From an uncultured Alphaproteobacteria bacterium (GTDB lineage Bacteria; Pseudomonadota; Alphaproteobacteria; HIMB59; GCA-002718135): a stretch of 64,000 bases of DNA. The translations under genes and the position numbers were made by a program. Shown one piece after another: positions 49,488 through 58,503 of the stretch. How positions within the stretch are numbered: the first letter of the stretch is position 1; each line of letters begins with the position of its first letter. The notes beneath the pieces are model-generated. The model had not been told where the DNA came from and ran no database searches. It was given only the letters and a program-made list of their open reading frames with translations. The stretch lies in the NCBI GenBank assembly GCA_902582755.1, contig CACHSZ010000002.1, positions 144,151 through 208,150 of the forward strand, given 5' to 3'.

Positions 49488-50053
49488 AAAAATTACAAGT
49501 TGCTATTTTCATATCGGGTAGAGGTTCAAATTTAGAATCACTAATACAATCATCATTTAAAAAACAAAGTTTAGTAGAGGTTCAATTAGTTGTATCTAAT
49601 AACTCCAAAGCAAAAGGTTTAACTATTGCCAAAAAAAATAAAATTCCATTCATACATTTTATTCCAAGAAAAAATTTTGAAAACAATGTCATAAAGTATC
49701 TAAATAATATAGATATCATTTGTTTAGCTGGTTTTATGCAAGTCTTAGACTCAAAATTTGTAAGGCAGTGGCGATCGCGATTAATCAATATTCATCCATC
49801 TTATCTTCCTGCTTTCAAAGGCTTAAATGCTCAGGATCAGGCCATAAAGGCGAAAGCGAGGTATTCTGGTTGTAGTGTTCATTACGTAAACGCTAAAATT
49901 GACTCTGGAAAGATTATATTGCAAAAAAAAGTAAAGATTTTGAAGAAAGATAATACCGAATCACTCTCAAAGAAAATATTGATAGAAGAGCATAAGGTTT
50001 ATCCTCGAGCATTACAAATGGTTGCAAAAACACTTTTAACAAGACAAAAGTAA
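49484..50053 (+). CDS. purN: Phosphoribosylglycinamide formyltransferase
   Basis: A 189-residue enzyme that moves a formyl group from 10-formyl-THF to GAR. The N-terminal phosphate site FISGRGSNLESL is at 9-20. The catalytic asparagine and histidine are in INIHPSYLPAFKG near 102-114, and the aspartate is in VHYVNAKIDSGKII near 129-142. The start is a TTG that overlaps the purM stop; no ATG fits and the first strand begins immediately. A strong translational link to purM is therefore likely. Confidence 0.94.
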   Translation: MKKLQVAIFISGRGSNLESLIQSSFKKQSLVEVQLVVSNNSKAKGLTIAKKNKIPFIHFIPRKNFENNVIKYLNNIDIICLAGFMQVLDSKFVRQWRSRLINIHPSYLPAFKGLNAQDQAIKAKARYSGCSVHYVNAKIDSGKIILQKKVKILKKDNTESLSKKILIEEHKVYPRALQMVAKTLLTRQK

Positions 50054-50054
50054 G

Positions 50055-51542
50055 ATGAAAAATCGACTAAAATTCTTAAAAAAATTTGAAGTAACGCAAT
50101 CTCATTTTCCCAGATTTAATGAGGAGTGTGGTGTTTTTGGAATAAGTGGAACCAAAGATGCTGCTGCTTTAACAGCTCTTGGTTTGCATGCGTTGCAACA
50201 TCGTGGTCAAGAAGGTTGTGGAATTGTCAGTTATGATGGCAACTCCTATCACTCAGAAAGAAAATTTGGATTGGTTGGCGATAATTTTACGAAGAAACAC
50301 TCATTAGATAAGTTAAAGGGAAAAATAGCGATAGGACACAATCGTTATTCAACAACGGGTGGTGAAACAATAAGGAATATACAACCTTTTTATGCTGACC
50401 TTCATGGTGGAGCTATTAGTATTGCTCATAATGGTAATCTAACCAATGCACTCCTTCTAAGAGAGCAAATGGTACGTGAAGGTGCAATATTTCAAACAAC
50501 ATCTGATACTGAAACTATTGTTCAACTTGTAGCTCGTTCAAAAAAGAAAGATATTTTAAATAAAATTATTGATGCTTTAATGCAAATTCAAGGTGGTTAT
50601 GCTTTATCAATTATTGCTAATGGTACATTGATTGGCGCAAGAGATCCATTAGGTATTCGTCCACTTGTTTTAGGTAAATTTAAAAATGCATTTATCCTTG
50701 CCTCTGAAACTTGCGCTTTAGATATTATAGGTGCAAAATTTATCCGCGAAATTGAAAATGGTGAAGTTGTAGTTATTAAAGATAATAAAGTTGAAAGTCG
50801 AAGACCATTTCCAAAAAAACAAATTAAACCATGTGTTTTTGAATATATTTATTTTTCACGACCAGATAGTATTTTAAAAAACAAAACTGCCTATGAATAT
50901 AGAAAAAATTTAGGCACATACTTAGCAAAAGAAACCGATATAAAACCCGATGTAGTCGTGCCAGTTCCAGACTCTGGTGTTCCCGCCGCGCTTGGTTTTA
51001 GTCAAGAGTCCGGTATTCCTTTTGAATTAGGATTAATACGAAATCATTATGTGGGTAGAACATTTATTGAGCCAACTCAGCAAATTAGAAGTTTAGGCGT
51101 AAAGTTAAAATTAAATCCTAACCAAAGTTCTATTAAAAAAAAGAAAGTTGTTTTAATTGACGATTCATTAGTTCGAGGAACAACATCCACTAAGATAATA
51201 AAAATGCTTTATGATTTTGGGGCAAAAGAAGTCCATATGCGCATTGCTTCACCTGCAATTAAATATCCAGATTTTTACGGAGTTGATACTCCGACCCAAG
51301 AAGAATTATTGGCTGCAAACAAAAATTTAGAGGAAATGCGCAAATATATTGGAGCTAAATCGTTAAAATTTTTATCATTAGATGGTCTGTATCAAGCTCT
51401 TGGTTACGATGAGAGAGATAATGATAATCCTCAATTTACCGATCATTATTTTACGGGAGAGTATCCAGTCAGACCTTTAGATTACTTGAATGACGAAAGC
51501 TTAAAAAAACTATCATTTTTAAGTCTTGCTTCAAATAATTAA
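50055..51542 (+). CDS. purF: Amidophosphoribosyltransferase
   Basis: A 495-residue enzyme for the committed step, PRPP plus glutamine to phosphoribosylamine. An N-terminal stretch of about 24 residues precedes the Ntn nucleophile cysteine in EECGVFGIS and is probably cleaved off. The glutaminase domain covers about 25-255 (HRGQEGCGI, IGHNRYSTTG). The phosphoribosyltransferase domain has CVFEYIYFSRPDS near 257-269 and the PRPP loop VVLIDDSLVRGTTSTK near 359-374. It follows purN after one base and precedes purD by 20 bases. Confidence 0.96.
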   Translation: MKNRLKFLKKFEVTQSHFPRFNEECGVFGISGTKDAAALTALGLHALQHRGQEGCGIVSYDGNSYHSERKFGLVGDNFTKKHSLDKLKGKIAIGHNRYSTTGGETIRNIQPFYADLHGGAISIAHNGNLTNALLLREQMVREGAIFQTTSDTETIVQLVARSKKKDILNKIIDALMQIQGGYALSIIANGTLIGARDPLGIRPLVLGKFKNAFILASETCALDIIGAKFIREIENGEVVVIKDNKVESRRPFPKKQIKPCVFEYIYFSRPDSILKNKTAYEYRKNLGTYLAKETDIKPDVVVPVPDSGVPAALGFSQESGIPFELGLIRNHYVGRTFIEPTQQIRSLGVKLKLNPNQSSIKKKKVVLIDDSLVRGTTSTKIIKMLYDFGAKEVHMRIASPAIKYPDFYGVDTPTQEELLAANKNLEEMRKYIGAKSLKFLSLDGLYQALGYDERDNDNPQFTDHYFTGEYPVRPLDYLNDESLKKLSFLSLASNN

Positions 51543-51562
51543 TTAATGAATTATCTTTTTTC

Positions 51563-52840
51563 ATGAACGTTCTTGTCATTGGTAATGGTGGAAGAGAGCA
51601 CGCATTATGTTATGGTATAAAACAATCTCCTAATTGTTCAAATTTATATTGTATTCCTGGAAGTGATAGTATCAGTGAAATTGCATCATCGGTTGTCATA
51701 GATGTTAATGATCATGATGCTATTCTTCAATTTTGTCTAGAAACTAAAATTGATCTCGTGGTGATTGGTCCAGAACTACCATTAACTAAAGGATTATCAA
51801 ATGTCTTAATGAGTAATTCTATATTAGTTTTTGGTCCTGATCAAATGGGAGCTGAGCTAGAAAAATCAAAAAAGTTTACAAAAGATATTTGTAAAAAATT
51901 AAATATTGCAACAGCTGCCTATGACGTATTTGACAACTATGATGACGCCTTCATTTTTTGTCAAAACCAATCCTATCCTCTTGTTATTAAAGCTGATGGT
52001 TTAGCAGCAGGAAAAGGAGTTATTATTTGTCAAACAATTGAAGATGCAAAAGATGCACTGATCAAATGTTTTAAAGATAATTCTTTTGGTGATGCTGGTT
52101 CTGTTGTTGTTATTGAAGAATTTTTAGTTGGTGAAGAGGTAAGTCTATTTTCACTTGTTGATAAAAATGGATTTGTGTTACCTCTTACAACAGCACAAGA
52201 TCATAAAAAAATCTTGGAAGGAGAAAAAGGGTTAAACACTGGTGGTATGGGTGCCTACACACCTGTTCCTTCTATTTCATCAAATAAAATGAATGAATTA
52301 TCCAAAACATTTGTTGAGCCTATTGTTCAACATCTTGCTGAACAAGGCATCAACTATCAAGGAATGTTTTATGCAGGATTAATTCTAACAGATAAGGGTC
52401 CAAATTTACTCGAAATTAATGTTCGTTTCGGCGATCCGGAAACACAAGCAATTATTCCACTATTAGAAACAGATTTATTAGAACTCCTTCATGCATCAGC
52501 GATAGGTACCTTAAATGAAATAAAAAAAATTAAGTGGAAAAATGATTATGCCATGACAGTAGTAATGGCTGCTCATGGTTATCCTGAGGATTATAAAAAA
52601 TTCACATCAATTAATAATTTAGAAAATCTTACTTTATCAACGGATGACTATCTATTCCATGCAGGAACAATGCTTAAAGAAAACAAATGGCTCTCTAATG
52701 GTGGGCGCGTTTTAAATATCTCTAGTACGGGCAAGGATTTAAAAACTATTAGAGAAACTATTCACAATATAATTAATCAAATTAATTGGGATGAGGGATA
52801 TTATCGAAAAGATATTGGTTGGAGATATATTGATGAGTAA
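51563..52840 (+). CDS. purD: Phosphoribosylamine--glycine ligase
   Basis: A 425-residue ATP-grasp ligase that makes GAR. The start NVLVIGNGGREHAL is the family hallmark. The ATP-grasp core has PLVIKADGLAAGKGVIIC near 139-156, and the metal-binding C-terminal part has LEINVRFGDPETQ near 289-301. The segment LNTGGMGAYTPVP near 225-237 is the substrate loop. purC starts within its last 8 bases, so both are co-translated. Confidence 0.96.
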   Translation: MNVLVIGNGGREHALCYGIKQSPNCSNLYCIPGSDSISEIASSVVIDVNDHDAILQFCLETKIDLVVIGPELPLTKGLSNVLMSNSILVFGPDQMGAELEKSKKFTKDICKKLNIATAAYDVFDNYDDAFIFCQNQSYPLVIKADGLAAGKGVIICQTIEDAKDALIKCFKDNSFGDAGSVVVIEEFLVGEEVSLFSLVDKNGFVLPLTTAQDHKKILEGEKGLNTGGMGAYTPVPSISSNKMNELSKTFVEPIVQHLAEQGINYQGMFYAGLILTDKGPNLLEINVRFGDPETQAIIPLLETDLLELLHASAIGTLNEIKKIKWKNDYAMTVVMAAHGYPEDYKKFTSINNLENLTLSTDDYLFHAGTMLKENKWLSNGGRVLNISSTGKDLKTIRETIHNIINQINWDEGYYRKDIGWRYIDE

Positions 52841-53729
52841 TTCTTTTTTAGTTGAAGGAAAAACAAAAATTATTGAGAAAACAAATGATCAAAATATCAT
52901 TCGAATTGTAACAAAAGATTTTTTAACAGGTGGTGATGCAGCGAAGAAAGAGGAAATTAAAGATATTGGAATTCAAAAGACAAAACAAACAAGTAATGTT
53001 TTTAGCATGCTAAGCAAGGCAGGTATTGCAACATCATTTATTGAGCAAGATTCGCCAAATAGTCTTTTAAGTCATAACTGTAATATGCTTCCTTTGGAAT
53101 TTGTAGTTAGACGTTATGCTTGGGGAAGTTATTTAAGTAGAAACACTCAATTTGAAAAAGATAAAAGTAATCCTCATCAATTTGAAAACTTAGTTTGGGA
53201 AATATTTCATAAACAAGCCGTTGTTATCCCTCCGCATGTTTCAGAACCTGTGCAAATGGATGAGAGTGAAGCGAGAAGACAATTTTTGAAAGATGGAAAA
53301 TGGGAAGAGGGTGTATTTACGGATCCATTTGTAAAAACTGGAGAAGAATGGGAGTTATTTTCAGCCAAACAACCTGTTACAAGCAAAAGCTTGATGAAAA
53401 CCAAAAAATTATTGTCTAATCAAGAATTAGAAATAGCTATTAATGGAATTATTCTTCCAAGTTTCGAGCTTATAGAAGACAAATGGAAAACTATTGAGAC
53501 AATTGATGGTCCTATACATTTAGTCGATATTAAGTTTGAGCTTGGTTTTAGATTATCAGATAATTCGTTAGTTTTATCTGATGTCGTTGATAATGATAGT
53601 TGGCGAATATGGCCTGGCGGAGATCCCACTAAACAATTAGATAAACAATCTTTTCGTGAAGGAGAAGATTTAATAAATGTTGCCAATAAATATCAACTGG
53701 TAACACAACTAACTGATCAATTTAATTAA
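52833..53729 (+). CDS. purC: SAICAR synthase
   Basis: A 298-residue enzyme joining CAIR and aspartate. The start ATG 52833, inside the purD stop region, is chosen because MSNSFLVEGKTKIIEKT begins the N-terminal strand and KTKIIE motif; a longer in-frame reading from 52791 would lie wholly inside purD. Other blocks are NMLPLEFVVRRYAWGSYL near 85-102 and a C-terminal DVVDNDSWRIWPGGD near 250-264. The length exceeds the short E. coli type (237) and fits the longer class. It is convergent with purK. Confidence 0.94.
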   Translation: MSNSFLVEGKTKIIEKTNDQNIIRIVTKDFLTGGDAAKKEEIKDIGIQKTKQTSNVFSMLSKAGIATSFIEQDSPNSLLSHNCNMLPLEFVVRRYAWGSYLSRNTQFEKDKSNPHQFENLVWEIFHKQAVVIPPHVSEPVQMDESEARRQFLKDGKWEEGVFTDPFVKTGEEWELFSAKQPVTSKSLMKTKKLLSNQELEIAINGIILPSFELIEDKWKTIETIDGPIHLVDIKFELGFRLSDNSLVLSDVVDNDSWRIWPGGDPTKQLDKQSFREGEDLINVANKYQLVTQLTDQFN

Positions 53730-53739
53730 AATTAATAAT

Positions 53740-54783
53740 TTATTTTTCAATAATCGTTAAATGGCCCATTTTTCTTTTATGTTTAATTTCTGTTTTTAAA
53801 TAATCATAAAAAAATTCATTATCTTTAAATTTTTTATTTCGATACGGTGTTATATCATCACCAATTAAATTAATCATTTTGGCATTATATAATTTTTTTG
53901 TCTTAATCTTTTCTAAGCCACATACTGCTCGTACATGATTTTCAAATTGACTAATATTATGAGAGTTCATTGTTAGATGTCCAGAATTATGAACACGAGG
54001 AGCAATTTCGTTAGCATATAAATTATCATCAGTATCAATAAAAAATTCTACACATAACGTTCCAATATAATCTAGTTTTTCTACAACTTGTTTTGCCCAC
54101 TCAATTGATTTTATTCGTATGTCATCAGAGATATCACTTGGTATCGTTGAATATTTTAAAATTTGTTCTTCATGAAAATTCTCAATAGGATCATAGATCT
54201 CATAACTATTTTGATCATAACGAGTAATGACGACTGAAATTTCTTTTTTAAGATGAATGAGTTTTTCTAAAATATATTCTTTTGTAAAATCAATTTCTTT
54301 CGCAATATCATCTACAGTGTTTAATTTATACTGACCTTTACCATCGTATCCTAACGTTGTGGTTTTTAACAAACCAGGAAACAAGTCTACATTTTCACTC
54401 AAATCTTTTCTATTTTTGACAGTTACATATTTTGTTGTTGTTATATTATTGTCATTGAGAAATTTTTTTTCTGTTTCTCGGTGTTGAATGAGTTGATTAA
54501 TTTCAGGTTTTGGTAAAACTTGTTTCTTTTCATTAATTTTTTTTAATATTGCAAAGGGAATATTTTCAAATTCATATGTAACAAGATCAACTGCATTAAT
54601 AAAATTATTTATCGTTGTATCATCATCATACTGACCAAAAATAAATTTAGTCGCAAAGTGTTTCCCGGGTGCATCAGGATCATCACTTAATATGACGGTT
54701 TGTATATCTATTTTTTTTGCAGCATCTGCTAAAAGACTTCCTAATTGTCCACCACCGATAATGCCAAGTGTGGGTGTATTCAT
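53740..54783 (-). CDS. purK: 5-(carboxyamino)imidazole ribonucleotide synthase
   Basis: A 347-residue ATP-grasp enzyme that carboxylates AIR with bicarbonate to N5-CAIR. The start TLGIIGGGQLGSLLADAA is the PurK hallmark. The ATP-grasp region has GLLKTTTLGYDGKGQYKL near 136-153, and NEIAPRVHNSGHLTMNS near 255-271 is the active-site block. It overlaps nothing: the stop of purE lies 3 bases upstream on the same strand. Confidence 0.95.
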   Translation of the reverse strand: MNTPTLGIIGGGQLGSLLADAAKKIDIQTVILSDDPDAPGKHFATKFIFGQYDDDTTINNFINAVDLVTYEFENIPFAILKKINEKKQVLPKPEINQLIQHRETEKKFLNDNNITTTKYVTVKNRKDLSENVDLFPGLLKTTTLGYDGKGQYKLNTVDDIAKEIDFTKEYILEKLIHLKKEISVVITRYDQNSYEIYDPIENFHEEQILKYSTIPSDISDDIRIKSIEWAKQVVEKLDYIGTLCVEFFIDTDDNLYANEIAPRVHNSGHLTMNSHNISQFENHVRAVCGLEKIKTKKLYNAKMINLIGDDITPYRNKKFKDNEFFYDYLKTEIKHKRKMGHLTIIEK

Positions 54784-54786
54784 GGC

Positions 54787-55278
54787 TTATGGTTTTTGTT
54801 TAACAGCTTTTGATTGTTTACTTCGATAATTTTTTAGATTTTCCTTAATTTCTTTATTCGTAAGAGCAATAATGGAAGCTGCATATAAACCAGCATTCAT
54901 TGCTCCATCCTCACCAATTGCTACACTGCCAACAGGAATACCTTTTGGCATTTGTACTATTGATAATAAACTATCCAATCCCTTTAATTTACGACTTTCT
55001 ATTGGTACACCGATTACAGGTATAGTTGTCAACGATGCAATCATTCCTGGTAAATGTGCAGAACCTCCTGCGCCAGCAATAATGACAGAAATATTATTAT
55101 CTTCAGCTGCTTTGGCAAATTTGAACATTCTCTCTGGAGTGCGGTGTGCAGAAACAATTTTAGTTTCAAACTTAACTTTCAGTAATTTTAAAATTTTTTC
55201 ACAACTTTTCATGGTACCATAATCAGATTTACTACCCATCACAATTGCTACCTTATGTGTTGTTAAAGCTGACGTCAT
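54787..55278 (-). CDS. purE: N5-CAIR mutase (class I PurE)
   Basis: A 163-residue mutase that converts N5-CAIR to CAIR, working with PurK. Motifs: [15 protein letters not shown] near 10-24, [10 protein letters not shown] near 44-53 with the catalytic histidine, and [15 protein letters not shown] near 69-83. Its start ATG at 55278 is just downstream of guaB on the same strand (42-base gap), so guaB-purE-purK may be one transcript. The lysine-rich C-terminal tail is a little longer than usual. Confidence 0.96.
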   Translation of the reverse strand: MTSALTTHKVAIVMGSKSDYGTMKSCEKILKLLKVKFETKIVSAHRTPERMFKFAKAAEDNNISVIIAGAGGSAHLPGMIASLTTIPVIGVPIESRKLKGLDSLLSIVQMPKGIPVGSVAIGEDGAMNAGLYAASIIALTNKEIKENLKNYRSKQSKAVKQKP

Positions 55279-55320
55279 TTTTATTTTATTGTATCAATTC
55301 AATGATGATTCGATACATTA

Positions 55321-56427
55321 TTACATAATTACATCGTGGACATTACTTTCGCGGGCTCCTGCTTTAGAAATAAAGACAAATTTACAATTGCCTTGCATTT
55401 TCTTAATCGTCTTATGACCAGTGTACCCCATAGAAGATCTTAAGCCACCAACAAGTTGATAGGCTACATCTTCTATTTTACCTTTGTATGGAACCATCCC
55501 TTCCACACCTTCTGCTACTAATTTTTTTGCATTCTTTGTTTCTTCTTGCGAGTATCGATCAAAAGATCCTTTTTGCATTGCTCCTACTGAACCCATACCT
55601 CTATATGATTTAAATTTTTTACCTTTAATCGTTAATAATTTCCCTGGTGATTCTTCAGTACCAGCAAATAAAGATCCTATCATGCAAGCACTTGCACCAC
55701 CTGCTATAGCTTTCGCAATATCACCTGATGTTTTTATTCCTCCATCTGCAATCACAGGAATTTTAAATTTTTTGGCAACTTGAAATGTATCCATCACAGC
55801 AGAGAGTTGAGGAATACCAACACCAGTCACAACCCTTGTTGTACAAATTGATCCCGGTCCAATACCTACTTTAATAGCATCAACGCCAGCACTAATTAAA
55901 TCTGATGCAGCCTTTTTAGTAGCAATGTTTCCAACTATGAGAGGGGTTTTCTTTAAAACTTTTTTTGCTTTTTCAATAAACTTTAAAGTAGTTTTGGTAT
56001 GTGCATGAGCAACATCAATAAAGACTATATCAACGCCGACTTTTAATAATTCTAACAGTCGTAAGTAAGCATTATTTTCAACGCCGATTGCCGCTCCTAC
56101 TGCAATCTGTTTTTTAGAATTAATTACAGCATTTTGAAATTTTTTACCGTTAACTTTAAAGCTATGAACTTTGTTTACTTCACTTGCTTGTTTATCAATT
56201 GGCATGTTACGGTGAATAACACCTAGACCACCATTAAGTGCTAGATTGATCGCCATCTTGTTCTCTGTCACGGTATCCATAGCAGCCGAGAGTATGGGAA
56301 TATGTAATTTGATTTTTCCAATGGTAATCGATGTATCTACATTTTTTGGTTTGATCTCCGAATACGCTGGTGAGAGCAAAACATCATCAAAAGTAACGGA
56401 ATAATTAGTATTTATCTGGTAGGCCAT
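55321..56427 (-). CDS. guaB: IMP dehydrogenase lacking the CBS domain
   Basis: A 368-residue enzyme from the ATG at 56427; an in-frame TTG at 56436 is less likely. It oxidises IMP to XMP. The catalytic cysteine is in [15 protein letters not shown] near 193-207, the mobile flap has [10 protein letters not shown], and [11 protein letters not shown] near 307-317 fits IMPDH. Standard IMPDH is about 485-490 residues with a CBS pair inserted after strand 2. Here residues of that insert are missing ([19 protein letters not shown] near 74-92 runs directly into [10 protein letters not shown] near 107-116). GMP reductase was considered and rejected. Confidence 0.9.
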   Translation of the reverse strand: MAYQINTNYSVTFDDVLLSPAYSEIKPKNVDTSITIGKIKLHIPILSAAMDTVTENKMAINLALNGGLGVIHRNMPIDKQASEVNKVHSFKVNGKKFQNAVINSKKQIAVGAAIGVENNAYLRLLELLKVGVDIVFIDVAHAHTKTTLKFIEKAKKVLKKTPLIVGNIATKKAASDLISAGVDAIKVGIGPGSICTTRVVTGVGIPQLSAVMDTFQVAKKFKIPVIADGGIKTSGDIAKAIAGGASACMIGSLFAGTEESPGKLLTIKGKKFKSYRGMGSVGAMQKGSFDRYSQEETKNAKKLVAEGVEGMVPYKGKIEDVAYQLVGGLRSSMGYTGHKTIKKMQGNCKFVFISKAGARESNVHDVIM

Positions 56428-56499
56428 TTCCAACAATATTTATTTTGTTTCGATTTGTAAAATAAATAGTTCAAATAATACTTTTTGAACCCCTACGTA

Positions 56500-56979
56500 T
56501 TAAATTTTATATTCGAAGTTCTGCGTTGTAGGGTTAATCTTTATTAATCTTGCACCATTTCGAATATGATAGTGTGTAGCAACTGGAGTTAATGGCGAAA
56601 TAGTAATTATACTTTCAAATTGCTCTTTTGATTTAATATATTTTTGCAATTCTTTCATAATTTTTTTCCCTGCTCCTTTTTTAAAAGACCATAAAGTATA
56701 GGCAATTGGTATAGTTGCTTGATCTTCTTCGACGCTCATCAAATCCATTTCTTTAATGGTTGCTGGTATTTCATTTGTAAAAGCAAAGCAGGCAATACCC
56801 TCAATATCATCCTTATATTTAAGGCCAAAAATTTTTCTTCCTTTAGAAGTTCGAAATTCATTATCAAGTTCTGGTCGTACCGGATCATCAGATGGATTAA
56901 CACCATCTAGTTCAACAAGTTCTGTTTTTTTGATCCAACTAAAGAAATCAAACTCGTATTTATATCTGCCAATTTTCAT
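56500..56979 (-). CDS. Hypothetical GNAT-like protein
   Basis: A 159-residue protein I do not recognise. The start MKIGRYKYEFDFFSWIKKTE is followed by an acidic region with RPELDNEFRTSKGRKIFGLKY. The middle YTLWSFKKGAGKKIMKELQKYIKSK (roughly 92-116) has the pattern of a GNAT acetyl-CoA loop and helix (basic, KxGxGK). ISPLTPVATHYHIRNGARLIK near 127-147 resembles the last GNAT strand with an asparagine-bearing helix. Function unknown. It is divergent from the MATE gene and lies 73 bases downstream of nothing on its own strand. Confidence 0.6.
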   Translation of the reverse strand: MKIGRYKYEFDFFSWIKKTELVELDGVNPSDDPVRPELDNEFRTSKGRKIFGLKYKDDIEGIACFAFTNEIPATIKEMDLMSVEEDQATIPIAYTLWSFKKGAGKKIMKELQKYIKSKEQFESIITISPLTPVATHYHIRNGARLIKINPTTQNFEYKI

Positions 56980-57098
56980 TTAAAGTATGTAATGCTTTAT
57001 AAGATTTGATTAATAAAGATAGTGAATAATTTGTTACTTTAGTGATTGGATAAATAGTTTATTATCAAATTTTACTAATAAAAATCTAAATATTTATA

Positions 57099-58412
57099 AT
57101 GTCCTCTAAATCTTCTATCAAAAATATAATTAAACTTTCTATTCCAATATTTTTTGCAAACTTAGCTATTCCTTTAGTTGCCATTGTTGACACAGGACTA
57201 ATGGGCAATCTTGATAATGCTAGTTACTTGGTTGCTACCAGTATTGCAGCAAGTGTTTTTTCGATGATTTTCTGGAGTTTTGGCTTCCTGCGTATGGGTA
57301 CGGTCGGCATGGTAGCTCAAGCTTATGGATCAAAAGATTATCAGGAAATTATAAATATATTTTTACGAAATATTTCTTTTGTAATTATTATTTCCTTACT
57401 ACTTATTATTTTTCAGAGATATATATTTCAAATATCATTATCTATATTTGAACTATCATTAGAAACAAAAAAATATTTTAAAGACTATTTTAATCTTCGT
57501 ATTTATTCCTCATTTGGAGAGCTTACTATTTTTGTAATTACAGGATTGTTTATTGGTTTACAGAAAACAAAAACATCAAGTATCATTATTGGTTTCTTTT
57601 CTATTACAAATATACTCTTTAGCTTATTTTTTGTTTTATATTTAAATTTGAATGTTCAGGGTGTTGCTCTTGGTACTTTAGTCTCTTCTTCTTTGACAAC
57701 AATTATTTTTTTATTTTATACTTTTTTTGATTTAAATAAGTTTGCTCAGTTAGAATATAATACACAAAAGATTTTTAACTTTAAAAAAATTAAAAATATT
57801 TTTAATATTAATTTTAATATATTTATCCGATCTATTCTTCTTACATTTGCTTTCTTATATTTTACCTATCTTGGCAATTCTATTAGTGAGGAGACGGTTG
57901 CTGCAAACACAATATTGCTTAATCTAACGATGCTATCTGCGTTTATTCTTGATGCCTATGCATTTTCAACAGAGGGTATTGTTGGATATTCTATTGGCTC
58001 TAAAAATTTACGTTTATTAAAAGACGTTATTAAAAATTCTTTTATTTTAAGTGCTTCTACAGCTTTATTAATATGTGTTATTTTTTTCTTTGGTAATCAT
58101 TACTTTATTATTGCCATGACTGATTTGTCCGAGATTAGAGATATCTGTTTTTCCTATGCATATTGGATTGTTATTATTCCTTTTATTTCCTCTTTCTGTT
58201 TTCAATTTGATGGTATTTTTGTAGGTGCATCCCAAACAACAGAACTGCGAAACGCAATGATAGTATCTGTGGCTATTTATATTGTCGCTTCTTTTTTCTT
58301 AATAGCAAGTTTTGGTAATACAGGCTTATGGTTATCACTCTGCATCTTCTTTATTGCCAGAGCTTTGACTTTATTTTCTTATTTAGGTAAAATTTATCAA
58401 CGCATCACCTAA
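57099..58412 (+). CDS. MATE family efflux transporter (DinF-like)
   Basis: A 437-residue inner-membrane protein of about twelve helices. The first repeat begins with IKLSIPIFFANLAIPLVAIVDTGLMG (10-35 region), a DinF/NorM-type start in which the aspartate of helix 1 is kept, followed by LRMGTVGMVAQAYGSKD near 64-80. The second half has DAYAFSTEGIVGYSIGSKN near 287-305. MATE proteins exchange cationic compounds for H+ or Na+. It stands alone on its strand, 91 bases before the TpsA gene. Confidence 0.9.
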   Translation: MSSKSSIKNIIKLSIPIFFANLAIPLVAIVDTGLMGNLDNASYLVATSIAASVFSMIFWSFGFLRMGTVGMVAQAYGSKDYQEIINIFLRNISFVIIISLLLIIFQRYIFQISLSIFELSLETKKYFKDYFNLRIYSSFGELTIFVITGLFIGLQKTKTSSIIIGFFSITNILFSLFFVLYLNLNVQGVALGTLVSSSLTTIIFLFYTFFDLNKFAQLEYNTQKIFNFKKIKNIFNINFNIFIRSILLTFAFLYFTYLGNSISEETVAANTILLNLTMLSAFILDAYAFSTEGIVGYSIGSKNLRLLKDVIKNSFILSASTALLICVIFFFGNHYFIIAMTDLSEIRDICFSYAYWIVIIPFISSFCFQFDGIFVGASQTTELRNAMIVSVAIYIVASFFLIASFGNTGLWLSLCIFFIARALTLFSYLGKIYQRIT

Positions 58413-58503
58413 AAAACTGAGAAAATACCTATATTTTTTTTAAAACATATATAAATAATATCAAAAATTTGGTCTAAATTTTTAAAAGGCGATAAACATT
58501 ATT

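Noticed and set aside
55321..56427. GMP reductase instead of IMP dehydrogenase
   Set aside because: The flap [10 protein letters not shown] and the [11 protein letters not shown] segment match IMPDH; only the length (no CBS) resembles GMP reductase.
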